From Parachlamydiales bacterium (GTDB lineage Bacteria > Chlamydiota > Chlamydiia > Chlamydiales > JAJFMK01), in the NCBI GenBank assembly GCA_020050175.1, contig JAGVKY010000169.1, positions 1 to 25,855 on the forward strand: DNA of 25,855 nt, given 5' to 3'. Made by a program: the position numbers and the translations under genes. How positions within the stretch are numbered: position 1 is the stretch's first letter; every line of letters starts with the position of its first letter. Below are positions 15,609 through 23,647 of this stretch, piece after piece. A model generated the notes under the pieces. That model did not search any database, was not told the origin of the DNA, and saw nothing but the letters and a program-made list of their open reading frames with translations.

Positions 15609-16154
15609 ATGAAAGCAGAATCTGAGCAGAAAATGATGCAAGCGATTGATCACTTCAAAGAAGAGCTTAAAAGTCTACGAACAGGAAGAGCTCATAGCGG
15701 TTTAGTCGATGGCGTCACCATTGAGCTTTACGGCAGCAAGATGCGCCTAAAAGAGGTGGCCAACGTCACAACACCTGACAGTAAGACCATTCTCATTACT
15801 CCCTTCGATGGGAAGAATGCCGGGGCTATAGGCAAGTCCATAGATGCGGCCAATCTGGGGATGAGACCCATCGTTGATGGAAATGCCGTCCGTCTCGTTA
15901 TCCCTGCGATGGATGAAACTATCCGCAAAAAAATGGTAGCGACTGTGCACGAAAAAAGGGAAGCTACTAAGGTGCGCATCCGTAACGTCCGTCGCGAGTT
16001 AAAAGAAAAAGCGGAGCGGCAGAAAAAGTCAGGTGAAATTCCCGAGGATCTTCTCAAGAAATTCGAAAAAGAGATTCAGGAGGCGACTGATAAATTTTGC
16101 AAGCTAGCCGATGAAGTGTCCGCCCAAAAAGAAAAAGAAATCATGACAGTGTAA
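15609..16154 (+). CDS. frr: Ribosome recycling factor
   Basis: RRF, which with EF-G splits the post-termination ribosome. 181 residues, close to the family standard of about 185. Typical elements are LRTGRAHSGLVDGVTIELYG (RTGRA motif), ITPFDGKNAGAIGKSI, and IPAMDETIRKKM followed by the long charged helix VRIRNVRRELKEKAERQKK. The ATG at 15609 has AAGGG 6 nt upstream. Since the strong terminator lies only about 35 nt upstream, frr should have its own promoter, unlike the tsf-pyrH-frr layout of Chlamydia. Confidence 0.97.
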   Translation: MKAESEQKMMQAIDHFKEELKSLRTGRAHSGLVDGVTIELYGSKMRLKEVANVTTPDSKTILITPFDGKNAGAIGKSIDAANLGMRPIVDGNAVRLVIPAMDETIRKKMVATVHEKREATKVRIRNVRRELKEKAERQKKSGEIPEDLLKKFEKEIQEATDKFCKLADEVSAQKEKEIMTV

Positions 16155-16161
16155 AAAATTA

Positions 16162-16336
16162 GGTGGGGCGCTAATCACTCGCGAGCCTTGGATGGCGATC
16201 TTGGCACAAACCAAAAGAGTCAGTTCTGACCCTTTTGCCTGCGATAGAACCCGTCGGCAGGTGAAACCTGGCTTAGGGTTCTAGTTTTGCCAATCTCATC
16301 CTCTTCGCTATCGCTCGGGCGCCCCTCCCTTTTTTT
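16162..16336 (+). ncRNA. Candidate structured non-coding RNA of about 175 nt
   Basis: The gene-free stretch after frr folds by eye into one nested structure. Closing stem: GG-T-GGGGCGC (16162-16171) with GCGCCCC-T-CC (16319-16328), then seven T (16330-16336). Next CGAGC (16182-16186) with GCTCG (16313-16317); GGATG (16190-16194) with CATCC (16297-16301); TTGGCA-c-AAAC (16201-16211) with GTTTTGCCAA (16284-16293). Inside are two hairpins: CAAAAG-a-GTCA / TGAC-c-CTTTTG (16212-16237), and AGAACCC/GGGTTCT (16246-16282) capped by CAGGT-GAA-ACCTG. No conserved core of RNase P, tmRNA or SRP RNA is seen. No convincing promoter found, so it could also be processed from the frr transcript. Whether it is transcribed is inference. 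Confidence 0.5.
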
Positions 16337-16444
16337 AAAGATCACGACACTTTTTATGAAAAAGAGAGGGCAGATGGTCTCCTTTTCAATGATTTTCGTT
16401 TCCGAAAATTGGCAACGGCTATCAGGATTTAAGAGACAAATTCA

Positions 16445-16538
16445 GGTGTCGCAATCAGGGTGCATCGGAAATCGTTGCAGAAAAATCAAAACTCTTAATA
16501 CTCTTGAAGCTCTTTTAAAGAGGGTGGTGTCGCAATCA
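16445..16538. repeat. Two direct copies of a 13-nt sequence before tRNA-Glu
   Basis: GGTGTCGCAATCA occurs at 16445-16457 and again at 16526-16538, 81 nt apart. The second copy sits in a weak terminator-like hairpin (about 16518-16545, GGTG/CACC core, then TTTTT) just ahead of tRNA-Glu. The rest of 16337-16549 shows only a small hairpin (ATTTTC/GAAAAT near 16391-16408) and no credible gene. Confidence 0.5.
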
Positions 16539-16549
16539 CCTTTTTACAA

Positions 16550-16624
16550 GGCCCTATCGTCTAGTCTGGTCTAGGACACCGGATTTTCATTCCGATAACA
16601 GGGGTTCGAATCCCCTTAGGGTCA
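16550..16624 (+). tRNA. tRNA-Glu (TTC)
   Basis: Acceptor GGCCCTA pairs with TAGGGTC (one G-T), discriminator A. Anticodon loop TTTTCAT gives TTC. T-arm AGGGG/CCCCT with loop TTCGAAT. The outermost anticodon-stem pair is C-A, a single mismatch, otherwise canonical. Length 75, no encoded CCA. Confidence 0.95.
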
Positions 16625-16665
16625 ATACCTAACGAAGTGTTAGAACACTAGCACTCCGTTTTTTT

Positions 16666-16739
16666 GGGTCTTTAGCTCAGTTGGTTAGAGCACCTCACTT
16701 TTAATGAGGGGGTCGATGGTTCGAGTCCATCAAGACCCA
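16666..16739 (+). tRNA. tRNA-Lys (TTT)
   Basis: Acceptor GGGTCTT pairs perfectly with AAGACCC; D-arm GCTC/GAGC; anticodon stem CCTCA/TGAGG with loop CTTTTAA (anticodon TTT); T-arm GATGG/CCATC with loop TTCGAGT. It lies 41 nt after tRNA-Glu, probably one transcript. Confidence 0.96.
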
Positions 16740-16872
16740 AATTTTTTACGGGTAGTTTTTTTTACTGTAGTTGTTCTTTTGACAATGTGGAGTAACTTCA
16801 GTTGCACAAGATGTTTAAGATCAGGTAGGATCGATTAGATCCCATGATCCAATTTCGCGCCCTCCATATTTG

Positions 16873-18540
16873 ATGAGTACAAAAGCAAAATCTAAATCTG
16901 CTTTTTCCGACCAACAGCAGCAAAAGGTCGATGAACTTGTAGCTCTTGCCAAAGAGCAAGGTTACATTACCTATGAGGAAATCAACGAAATCCTCCCCAT
17001 GAGTTTTGACTCTGCCGAGCAGATCGACCAAGTGTTGATCTTCCTAGGCGGGTTGGATATCCAGATTCTCAATCAGGCTGAAGTTGAAAAGCAAAAAGAG
17101 CGGAAGAAAGAGGCGAAAGAGCTAGAGGGACTTCCTCGACGTTCTGAAGGTTCTCCTGACGATCCTGTTCGGATGTACCTCAAGGAGATTGGATCGGTCC
17201 CCCTCCTTACTCGGGAAGAAGAAGTCGAAATCTCAAAAAGAATCGAAAAAGCGCAAGACCAGATCGAAAAAATCATTATGCGCTTCCGGTACTCGACGAA
17301 AGAGGCTATCTCGATTGCTCAATATTTGATTCAGGGAAAAGAGCGTTTCGACAAGAGTATTGCCGAAAAAGAGGTCACTAATAAGTCCGAGTACATGCGG
17401 CTATTGCCAAAACTCGTCGAGCTCCTTCAAAAAGAGGATCAGATCCTCGAGAAAATCCTTTTTCAAATGGAAGGCCCTGAAATTAAAAAGGGAGATAAGC
17501 TCCATTTGCAAGAAGACTTAGAGAAGTGTCGGATCCGTGCTCAGGCTTATCTGCGCCGCCTCCATCTTCGTCCTAATATCACTGATGACTTCGGCGAGGT
17601 GATTCTTCGCTCTTATGATCGCTTCTTACAGTTAGAGAAAGAGATTCAAGAACTCGAGCCAAGAGCCGAAAGAAATAAGTTTGCTCAAGCAAAACTCATG
17701 GCTTCCAAAAGACGCTTGAAAAAGCGGGAATTGGCAGCTGGCCGTACCCTGGACGAGTTCAAAAAAGATGTCCGGATGCTCCAGCGCTGGATGGACAAAA
17801 GCCAAGAAGCTAAGCGGGAGATGGTTGAATCGAACCTCCGTCTAGTTATCTCTATCGCTAAAAAATACACCAACAGAGGCCTTTCCTTCCTGGATCTTAT
17901 CCAAGAGGGGAATATGGGCCTGATGAAGGCTGTTGAAAAATTCGAATACCGCCGAGGCTATAAGTTTTCAACTTATGCCACCTGGTGGATTCGTCAGGCG
18001 GTGACCCGTGCGATTGCTGACCAAGCCCGAACGATCCGTATCCCTGTCCACATGATTGAAACCATCAATAAGGTTCTCCGCGGAGCCAAAAAGTTGATGA
18101 TGGAGACAGGTCGTGAACCAACTCCTGAAGAGCTTGCCAACGAACTTGGGATCACACCTGACCGTGTGCGAGAAATCTACAAAATTGCGCAACATCCGAT
18201 CTCTCTTCAGGCTGAAGTGGGTGAAGGTGGCGAGAGCCAGTTTGGTGACTTCCTCGAAGATACATCGGCCGATTCTCCTGCCGAAGCAACAGGCTACTCG
18301 ATCCTCAAAGACATGATGCAAGAGGTTCTTGAGACCCTTACCGACCGAGAGAAGAAGGTTCTTATCCAGCGCTTCGGTCTACAAGATGGTAAGCCAAAAA
18401 CTTTGGAAGAGGTCGGCATAGAGTTTAAGGTTACCCGCGAACGTATTCGTCAGATCGAAGCGAAAGCTTTGAGAAAGATGCGTCACCCAACAAGATCCAA
18501 GAAGCTTAAAGCCTTCCTCGATCTTTTAGAACAAGAATAG
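16873..18540 (+). CDS. rpoD: RNA polymerase primary sigma factor (sigma-70/sigma-66 type)
   Basis: Primary sigma factor, 555 residues, close to the roughly 570 of chlamydial sigma-66. Region 1.1-like N-terminus (residues about 15-75, VDELVALAKEQGYITYEEI), region 1.2 (DPVRMYLKEIGSVPLLTREEE), a non-conserved charged insert of about 180 residues, region 2 (NLRLVISIAKKYTNRGLSF through YATWWIRQAVTRAI), region 3 (RIPVHMIETINKVLR) and region 4 with the helix-turn-helix (TLEEVGIEFKVTRERIRQIEAKALRKMRHP). ATG 16873 is preferred over the TTG immediately before it. No clear Shine-Dalgarno precedes it. A long hairpin follows the stop codon. dinG comes next on the same strand after 149 nt. Confidence 0.97.
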   Translation: MSTKAKSKSAFSDQQQQKVDELVALAKEQGYITYEEINEILPMSFDSAEQIDQVLIFLGGLDIQILNQAEVEKQKERKKEAKELEGLPRRSEGSPDDPVRMYLKEIGSVPLLTREEEVEISKRIEKAQDQIEKIIMRFRYSTKEAISIAQYLIQGKERFDKSIAEKEVTNKSEYMRLLPKLVELLQKEDQILEKILFQMEGPEIKKGDKLHLQEDLEKCRIRAQAYLRRLHLRPNITDDFGEVILRSYDRFLQLEKEIQELEPRAERNKFAQAKLMASKRRLKKRELAAGRTLDEFKKDVRMLQRWMDKSQEAKREMVESNLRLVISIAKKYTNRGLSFLDLIQEGNMGLMKAVEKFEYRRGYKFSTYATWWIRQAVTRAIADQARTIRIPVHMIETINKVLRGAKKLMMETGREPTPEELANELGITPDRVREIYKIAQHPISLQAEVGEGGESQFGDFLEDTSADSPAEATGYSILKDMMQEVLETLTDREKKVLIQRFGLQDGKPKTLEEVGIEFKVTRERIRQIEAKALRKMRHPTRSKKLKAFLDLLEQE

Positions 18541-18548
18541 GTGGGAAA

Positions 18549-18589
18549 GTTCCAAATTAATAGAGTTCTAAGGAATTCAAATTTGGAAC
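18549..18589 (+). promoter_or_regulatory. Long hairpin directly after rpoD
   Basis: GTTCCAAATT (18549-18558) pairs perfectly with AATTTGGAAC (18580-18589). Inside, GAGTTC (18563-18568) pairs with GAATTC (18573-18578) around loop TAAG. No T run follows, so it is not a classical intrinsic terminator; it could protect the rpoD mRNA 3' end or be a factor-assisted stop. Confidence 0.55.
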
Positions 18590-18689
18590 AGGATGAGCAG
18601 GCATACGCATCAACCTAAGGCCTATTTAGTGATCGACTATGTAATTAAATCGAGTAGGAGGTTTAATTGCTGGGAATCTAGGGGGTTGG

Positions 18690-20795
18690 GTGGACATTGA
18701 TAAGCTCTTTGAGAGGGGAAGCCCTCTTTTTAAAGACTTTCCCCGCTATGAAGAGAGAAAAGAGCAAAAAGAGCTCGCTCGGATGGTTAAGGACAGTTTT
18801 GAAAAGGGACATGTTTCTCTTTTAGAGGCTGGAACAGGCGTTGGTAAGAGTTTTGCCTATTTGGTGCCGGCTTTATTGCTTGCTCATGTGAAGGGCGAAA
18901 AGGTCGTAATCTCGACACACACTATTCATCTCCAAGAACAAATTGTAAAAAAAGATCTTCCGTTCTTGTTGAAAGCTCTAGAGTTCAATCTGGGGTTTTC
19001 GCTTGCGATGGGTTTAAGAAATTATCTCTGTCTTCGCAACCTAGATGACTGGGGGGGAGAAGAGGAGAAAGAGCTTAAAGACAAAGTTTCGGCTTGGAAG
19101 GAGCTCGGCGGGAGTTTAAAAAAAGGGGAGATCCCATTTTATATTCCTCCAGATTTAGCTGAAACATTGTTTGCCGATCATGACAGCTGCACAGGACAAA
19201 GATGTGCTTTTTATGATGATTGCCCTGTTTTTGCCGATCGAAAGAAGCTGGAAGATGCTAAGATCATTGTCGTTAATCACCATCTCCTTTTGACCGATGC
19301 TGTCCGAAAAAAAGGGGGGGAAAGGGCGATCCTTCCTAACTACTCCTATTTGATTATTGACGAAGCTCACCATCTAGAAGAGGTGGCCACCGATCTATTT
19401 GCCAACAGTGTCTCTAATATTGATTTGTTTCGCTTATTTGGTCGTTTATACACAGAGGCCAAAAGGGGAAGAAAAGGGGTTTTGAATCGCCTTTTAGAAA
19501 AAGTTGAGACCTATTTTTCTAAGCAAAATGAACCCTCTTTTTTAAGACGTTTCCGAGAGAAGATTTTGATGGAATTTCCAGCTCTTCGCGAGAAAGGGAT
19601 GATGGAGATCCATCGTCTCTATCAAGGATTGGTTGGAGCTTCCCCTTCATTAGACCCTAAATGGCGGCTCACAAACACTCTTAAGATCTCTTTTAAAAAG
19701 GATATCCACCCTCTTCTTAAAAGAGCGGAGGAGAGCAACCAAATGCTGCCCGCTTATTTATCTGGCCTTTTGCAAGACGTCAGAGATACTAAAGAAGAAA
19801 AGCTAGTCAAGGACTTAGAACCCCTTTTTCAAGAGATTGACCAGCTGCGAGGTCGTTTCCAAGAGGGGTTAATTCTCCTCAGGGAGATCTTAGGGAATGA
19901 AGAGGTCCCAAAGGGTCTTGTGCAGTGGTTTTCTGCCGAAAGGGATTATCTTAATCTCAGCGAAACATCGATTGATCAGAGTAAAACACTCAAAGAGGTT
20001 CTATTTAGTCCCTTAAAGGGAGGAGCCCTGCTGAGCGCAACTCTAGGAGGCAAAGGAGGGTTTGCACCCCTAGCAGAACGCCTTGGGTTAAAAGAGAGAG
20101 GATGGGAAGAGGCCTCCTTTCCTTCACCCTTCAACTTTCAAAGGCAGGCCTTATTTTTAGGGGTTGAGGGACTTTCCCTTCCTGACGACCCACAATTCAC
20201 AATGGAGGCTAAAGAACTTTTGCTCGATCTTCTCCCAACACTAAAAGGAGGGACGTTTCTACTTTTCACCTCGTTTCAACAATTAAATGCTTTGAAAGTG
20301 GAGCTTGAAGAGAAGCTGAAGGAAAAAAGGATGGTCCCGCTCTTTCAAGGCGATCTTCCTCGCAGAAAACTTTTGGAACGCTTTCAAGATGAGCACAGGA
20401 CCGTTCTCTTTGGAACTGACTCGTTTTGGGAAGGGGTTGATATCCCTGGGGGTAAATTAAAAACAGTCATTCTTATGAAGCTACCCTTCAAAAGTCCGAA
20501 AGATCCCATTATCGAAGCCCGTTCGGAATCGCTCAAAGAAGAGGGGAAAAATCCCTTCATGAGCTACCACTTGCCTCAAGCACTCATCAAATTCAAGCAG
20601 GGTTTTGGTCGATTGATTCGTTCGCACTCGGACAAAGGGATCGTTCTTTGTCTCGACAGAAGGCTGCAAGAGAAAAGTTATGGCAAGCTTTTCCTCGCGA
20701 CACTCCCCTCATGTGAAAAGAAATTTATTGCAAAAGACTCCATAAAAACAGAGATCACCAAGTTTTTTGCTCTCAGTAAACCTGATGGCTACTGA
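18690..20795 (+). CDS. dinG: DinG/XPD-family Fe-S DNA helicase
   Basis: Superfamily 2 ATP-dependent 5'-3' DNA helicase, 701 residues. Walker A EAGTGVGKS (46-54), motif II DEAH (224-227), and late motifs FGTDSFWEGVDIPGG and QGFGRLIRSH. Four cysteines for a 4Fe-4S cluster are present: C114 (RNYLC), C167, C172 and C178, with the C-x4-C-x5-C spacing of E. coli DinG. No N-terminal exonuclease domain, unlike many Gram-positive DinG proteins. The start is GTG 18690 with AGGGGG 4 nt upstream. A much better AGGAGG (18656-18661) precedes an in-frame ATT at 18666, so a rare ATT start adding 8 residues is possible. It is convergent with tRNA-Ala. Confidence 0.93.
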   Translation: MDIDKLFERGSPLFKDFPRYEERKEQKELARMVKDSFEKGHVSLLEAGTGVGKSFAYLVPALLLAHVKGEKVVISTHTIHLQEQIVKKDLPFLLKALEFNLGFSLAMGLRNYLCLRNLDDWGGEEEKELKDKVSAWKELGGSLKKGEIPFYIPPDLAETLFADHDSCTGQRCAFYDDCPVFADRKKLEDAKIIVVNHHLLLTDAVRKKGGERAILPNYSYLIIDEAHHLEEVATDLFANSVSNIDLFRLFGRLYTEAKRGRKGVLNRLLEKVETYFSKQNEPSFLRRFREKILMEFPALREKGMMEIHRLYQGLVGASPSLDPKWRLTNTLKISFKKDIHPLLKRAEESNQMLPAYLSGLLQDVRDTKEEKLVKDLEPLFQEIDQLRGRFQEGLILLREILGNEEVPKGLVQWFSAERDYLNLSETSIDQSKTLKEVLFSPLKGGALLSATLGGKGGFAPLAERLGLKERGWEEASFPSPFNFQRQALFLGVEGLSLPDDPQFTMEAKELLLDLLPTLKGGTFLLFTSFQQLNALKVELEEKLKEKRMVPLFQGDLPRRKLLERFQDEHRTVLFGTDSFWEGVDIPGGKLKTVILMKLPFKSPKDPIIEARSESLKEEGKNPFMSYHLPQALIKFKQGFGRLIRSHSDKGIVLCLDRRLQEKSYGKLFLATLPSCEKKFIAKDSIKTEITKFFALSKPDGY

Positions 20796-20808
20796 TGGGA
20801 GAGGTGTA

Positions 20809-20881
20809 TGGAGCGTAACGGAGTCGAACCGTTGGCCTCAACAATGCCATTGTTGCGCTCTACCAGCTGAGCTAACGCCCC
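20809..20881 (-). tRNA. tRNA-Ala (GGC)
   Basis: On the minus strand: acceptor GGGGCGT with ACGCTCC (one G-T), D-arm GCTC/GAGC, anticodon stem CAACA/TGTTG with loop ATGGCAT (anticodon GGC), and a T-arm with loop TTCGACT. Discriminator A. It is convergent with dinG and divergent from aspC. Confidence 0.95.
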
Positions 20882-20896
20882 TTGAGAGAAGGGATG

Positions 20897-20929
20897 TATA
20901 ATTCTATCCTAATAAAAAGAAGGAAGCAA
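20897..20929. promoter_or_regulatory. Overlapping divergent promoters for tRNA-Ala (-) and aspC (+)
   Basis: Minus strand: -35 TTGCTT (20929-20924), 17-nt spacer, -10 TAGAAT (20906-20901), placing the start about a dozen nt ahead of tRNA-Ala. Plus strand: a perfect -10 TATAAT (20897-20902) upstream of aspC, with no good -35. The two -10 elements share two bases, so the promoters may exclude each other. Based on consensus matching only. Confidence 0.45.
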
Positions 20930-20939
20930 GAATAGTGCT

Positions 20940-22073
20940 ATGAAAAATCCATTCAAACTAGAGCTTCTTCCGGAAGATCCAATTTTTGGGATCGATCAGG
21001 CGTTTAAAAAAGATCCTCGCCCAAATAAAATTAATTTGGTTGTGGGTGCCTATAGAGACGAAGAGGGGAAACCTTGGGATTTGCCAAGCGTGACGGACGC
21101 CGAAAAAAGGATCTCCCATCGAACACGCGAGTATCTCCCTATTGCTGGCGATCCCTCTTTTTTACAAGGAGTTCGAAAACTTTTTTCAAATGGGTTGGGA
21201 CACTCGCTTGACGATCTAGTTCTTTTTCAAACGATAGGTGGTGCTGGGGCTTTGACACTTGGCGGTGAGTTGATTAAGCGCGGAATAGAAGGGGCGGTGA
21301 TTCATCTCCCTGATCCTACATGGGCCAATCATATTCCTCTTTTTGAAAAGATAGGTCTCACCCTTCAATTCTATCCCTATCCCGATCCAAAAGGGATAAT
21401 AGAGAGAATCGAAAAACTTACAGAAAAGGACGTTTTCCTCCTCCATTTAGTCTGTCAAAATCCGACAGGCATTGATCCATCAAAAGAAGAATGGGAGGAG
21501 ATCGCAGAGGCTTTTTTAAAAGGGAAGGGGATTCCCTTTTTTGATCTAGCCTATCTTGGTTTTGGGGCTGGTGTTAATGAAGATTTATACCCTTTGAAAC
21601 TGTTCATAAAGAAAAAAATCCCTTTTCTTTTAGCCCTATCATGTTCTAAGAGCTTTGGGCTGTATAACGAAAGGGTAGGGGCTTTAGCCTATTTTGTTGA
21701 GGAGGGTGATCAAGCCTTTTTTTCGCAGGGGAAGAAAATCATACGGAACACCTATTCCAATCCCCCTCTTTATGGGGCGAGCCTTGTTGCAAAAATCCTT
21801 TTAGAGAATGAGCTCTTTCAGCAATGGGAAGATGATTTAAAAATCATGCGTCATCGGATGGCAAATATTCGCAAGGATTTTTTTAAACAATTGGGCATGC
21901 CTCTTGAAGGGAGGGGCATGTTTACACTTCTTCCTTTAAAGGAAGGGGCAACAGAAAAGCTTCGCGATGAGAAAGCTATTTTTCTCCCTAAAAGTGGTAG
22001 AATCAGCTTTGCAGCAATAAACAAAAGCAATTGTTCACAAATTGTTGACGCACTTCGATCCTATATAAAATGA
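20940..22073 (+). CDS. aspC: Aspartate/aromatic aminotransferase (PLP, class I)
   Basis: A 377-residue PLP enzyme of the AspC/TyrB group, slightly shorter than the usual 396. The PLP lysine is K237 in SCSKSFGLYNERVG. Other conserved residues: W128 (DPTWANH), N174 (CQNPTG), D202 and Y205 (FFDLAYLGFG), R245, and the substrate-binding Arg near the C-terminus (SGRISFAAIN). It interconverts aspartate/oxaloacetate or an aromatic pair with glutamate/2-oxoglutarate; specificity cannot be decided. No Shine-Dalgarno at the usual distance (AAGGA lies about 15 nt upstream). Its stop overlaps the mreC start by 4 nt (ATGA). Confidence 0.9.
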   Translation: MKNPFKLELLPEDPIFGIDQAFKKDPRPNKINLVVGAYRDEEGKPWDLPSVTDAEKRISHRTREYLPIAGDPSFLQGVRKLFSNGLGHSLDDLVLFQTIGGAGALTLGGELIKRGIEGAVIHLPDPTWANHIPLFEKIGLTLQFYPYPDPKGIIERIEKLTEKDVFLLHLVCQNPTGIDPSKEEWEEIAEAFLKGKGIPFFDLAYLGFGAGVNEDLYPLKLFIKKKIPFLLALSCSKSFGLYNERVGALAYFVEEGDQAFFSQGKKIIRNTYSNPPLYGASLVAKILLENELFQQWEDDLKIMRHRMANIRKDFFKQLGMPLEGRGMFTLLPLKEGATEKLRDEKAIFLPKSGRISFAAINKSNCSQIVDALRSYIK

Positions 22074-23035
22074 AAATAAGATTTTCCTATTTCTTGGTGG
22101 CTATTCTTCTTTCTTTAGGGGTGCTCACTGTCGGTAAGCTTGCGGGAGAAAGATTGCGTGGAATCGCTGCCCGGTTTCTCTCCACTCCTATGAATTTTAA
22201 TGACCCAGTGATTGAAGAAAATCGATTTCTCAAAAAGGCTCTCAAAGAAATTGCTGACGGTGAAAGGGAGGTTCCTGTTTCTGTCGAGGGGAAAGTTTCA
22301 GCGAAAGTGATTTATCGACCTGTTACAGATTGGCTTTCTTCGTTTTGGGTAGATCTTGGATCAGAAAATGGGGGGGGATTGATTGGGGTTAATAGCCCAG
22401 TCCTTTACCGCGGAGCCCTTTTAGGGATCATTGATCAAGTGGGGGCAAAGCAATCGAGGGTTTTATTGGTGACTGATCCTAAACTCCGTGTGGCTGTTCG
22501 AGTGGCGAGAGGCGACGCTAAAAGGTTTTTGATTTCACATCATATTGACCATCTAATTCATCTTCTTGAGCAGGAACCACCTCCTTTTCACTTCCTTCGA
22601 ACTCTCGATGATTTAAAAGATCACTATCTTCCAGAAGGTGATCGATGGCTTCTCGCTAAGGGAGAGCTTAGAGGGAGCCTGCAGGGCGGCATTGCTCTAA
22701 AGGGTCTGGGATTCAATTTAGAAACAGGGGATAGGCAAGGGCCCGCTCGAGATCTGCGTACTGGCGTCCCATATGATGATCCAACTTCAAAACCCATTCC
22801 TTTAATCCAACTCTACGACCTCCTGGTGACAAGCGGCCTCGACGGACTTTTCCCTGAAGGGCTTGATGTCGCCCTTGTAACTTCCATCGCGCCCCTTGAT
22901 GAGGGAGACGTTGCTTACAATCTTGAGGCAGAACCTCTTTTTGGCCCTCTAGAAGAGATCTCTGCCGTCGACATTCTTCCTCCTCTACCTTTTGACTCTC
23001 GAGATCTTTCCCCTCTCGTCAAAAAAATTCGGTAA
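22070..23035 (+). CDS. mreC: Rod shape-determining protein MreC
   Basis: A 321-residue bitopic membrane protein of the MreC family, which organises the MreB-linked peptidoglycan machinery on the periplasmic side. One N-terminal membrane segment (about residues 4-24), a short helical/coiled segment, then the beta domains: VIYRPVTDWLSSFWVDLGSENG, SPVLYRGALLGIIDQVG, SRVLLVTDPKLRVAVRV, and the C-terminal DLLVTSGLDGLFPEGLDVALV. There is an insert-like region (about 165-200) between the two beta barrels. It follows aspC by overlap and is 1 nt from the methyltransferase gene. mreB is not in the window. Confidence 0.88.
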   Translation: MKIRFSYFLVAILLSLGVLTVGKLAGERLRGIAARFLSTPMNFNDPVIEENRFLKKALKEIADGEREVPVSVEGKVSAKVIYRPVTDWLSSFWVDLGSENGGGLIGVNSPVLYRGALLGIIDQVGAKQSRVLLVTDPKLRVAVRVARGDAKRFLISHHIDHLIHLLEQEPPPFHFLRTLDDLKDHYLPEGDRWLLAKGELRGSLQGGIALKGLGFNLETGDRQGPARDLRTGVPYDDPTSKPIPLIQLYDLLVTSGLDGLFPEGLDVALVTSIAPLDEGDVAYNLEAEPLFGPLEEISAVDILPPLPFDSRDLSPLVKKIR

Positions 23036-23036
23036 C

Positions 23037-23633
23037 ATGGAGATTGACTGGGAAGATCAATGGACGAGGTTTGCACCAGGATTTCGGGAGGGTTTCCTCC
23101 CGATCTCTCTAAAGCCTTTTAAGGGGCTCAAAAGGGTCGAAGAGGTTAGGCTTAGACCAGGACCAGGTTTTGGTGATTATTCCCATCCTACAACCCAATT
23201 AACATTAGAATTGCTAGCACCCTTAGTCAAAGGGAAACCGCTCCTCGACATCGGTTGCGGTAGCGGCATTCTTTCTGTCGTCTGTTTCGCCTTAGGGGCT
23301 TCAGAAGTTTTGGGGATTGATATTGATCCTGAGGCTATTCAACACGCTAAAGAAAACACCCTTTTTAACCATTTCGATCTCTTCTTCTCGCTCCCAGACC
23401 CTATTCTCCCTCCATTTCTTGAGGGGGTCATCGCCTTGAACATGATCTCATCTGAACAGGAGGTGGCATGGAAAAGCCTTCCCCGCTTGAAAGATTTTAC
23501 AGGTGATCTAGTCGTTTCAGGGTTGCTGGAAAAAGAAGAGCAAGTAGCAGTAGAGAGGTTTAAGAAGCGAGGCTGGACTTTTAAAAAGAAGAAAGTGAAA
23601 CAGGGATGGCTAGCCTTCCATTTTGGGAAGTAA
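23037..23633 (+). CDS. prmA: Short PrmA-like methyltransferase (ribosomal protein L11 methyltransferase family)
   Basis: A 198-residue class I SAM-dependent methyltransferase. GFGDYSHPTTQLTLELL matches the HPTT substrate element of PrmA, motif I is LLDIGCGSGILSV, and GIDIDPEAIQHAKEN is the acidic loop. The usual NPPF-type motif IV is replaced by ALNMISSEQ, as in PrmA-like proteins. The protein lacks most of the N-terminal L11-binding domain of the roughly 290-residue bacterial enzyme, so substrate identity is uncertain. ATG 23037 starts 1 nt after the mreC stop; an upstream in-frame TTG at 22992 lies within mreC and is less likely. Confidence 0.75.
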   Translation: MEIDWEDQWTRFAPGFREGFLPISLKPFKGLKRVEEVRLRPGPGFGDYSHPTTQLTLELLAPLVKGKPLLDIGCGSGILSVVCFALGASEVLGIDIDPEAIQHAKENTLFNHFDLFFSLPDPILPPFLEGVIALNMISSEQEVAWKSLPRLKDFTGDLVVSGLLEKEEQVAVERFKKRGWTFKKKKVKQGWLAFHFGK

Positions 23634-23647
23634 AAAGTAAAACCCTC

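Noticed and set aside
16162..16336. RNase P RNA, tmRNA or SRP RNA
   Set aside because: None of their conserved core sequences (for example GAGGAAAGTCC or GGAAGGAAGCAG) is present on either strand.
16287..16574. 95-codon open frame on the plus strand
   Set aside because: It overlaps tRNA-Glu and the 3' part of the structured region, has no ribosome-binding site and low-complexity protein sequence.
16779..16807. TTGACA as a -35 element for rpoD
   Set aside because: No acceptable -10 sequence lies 16-18 nt downstream.
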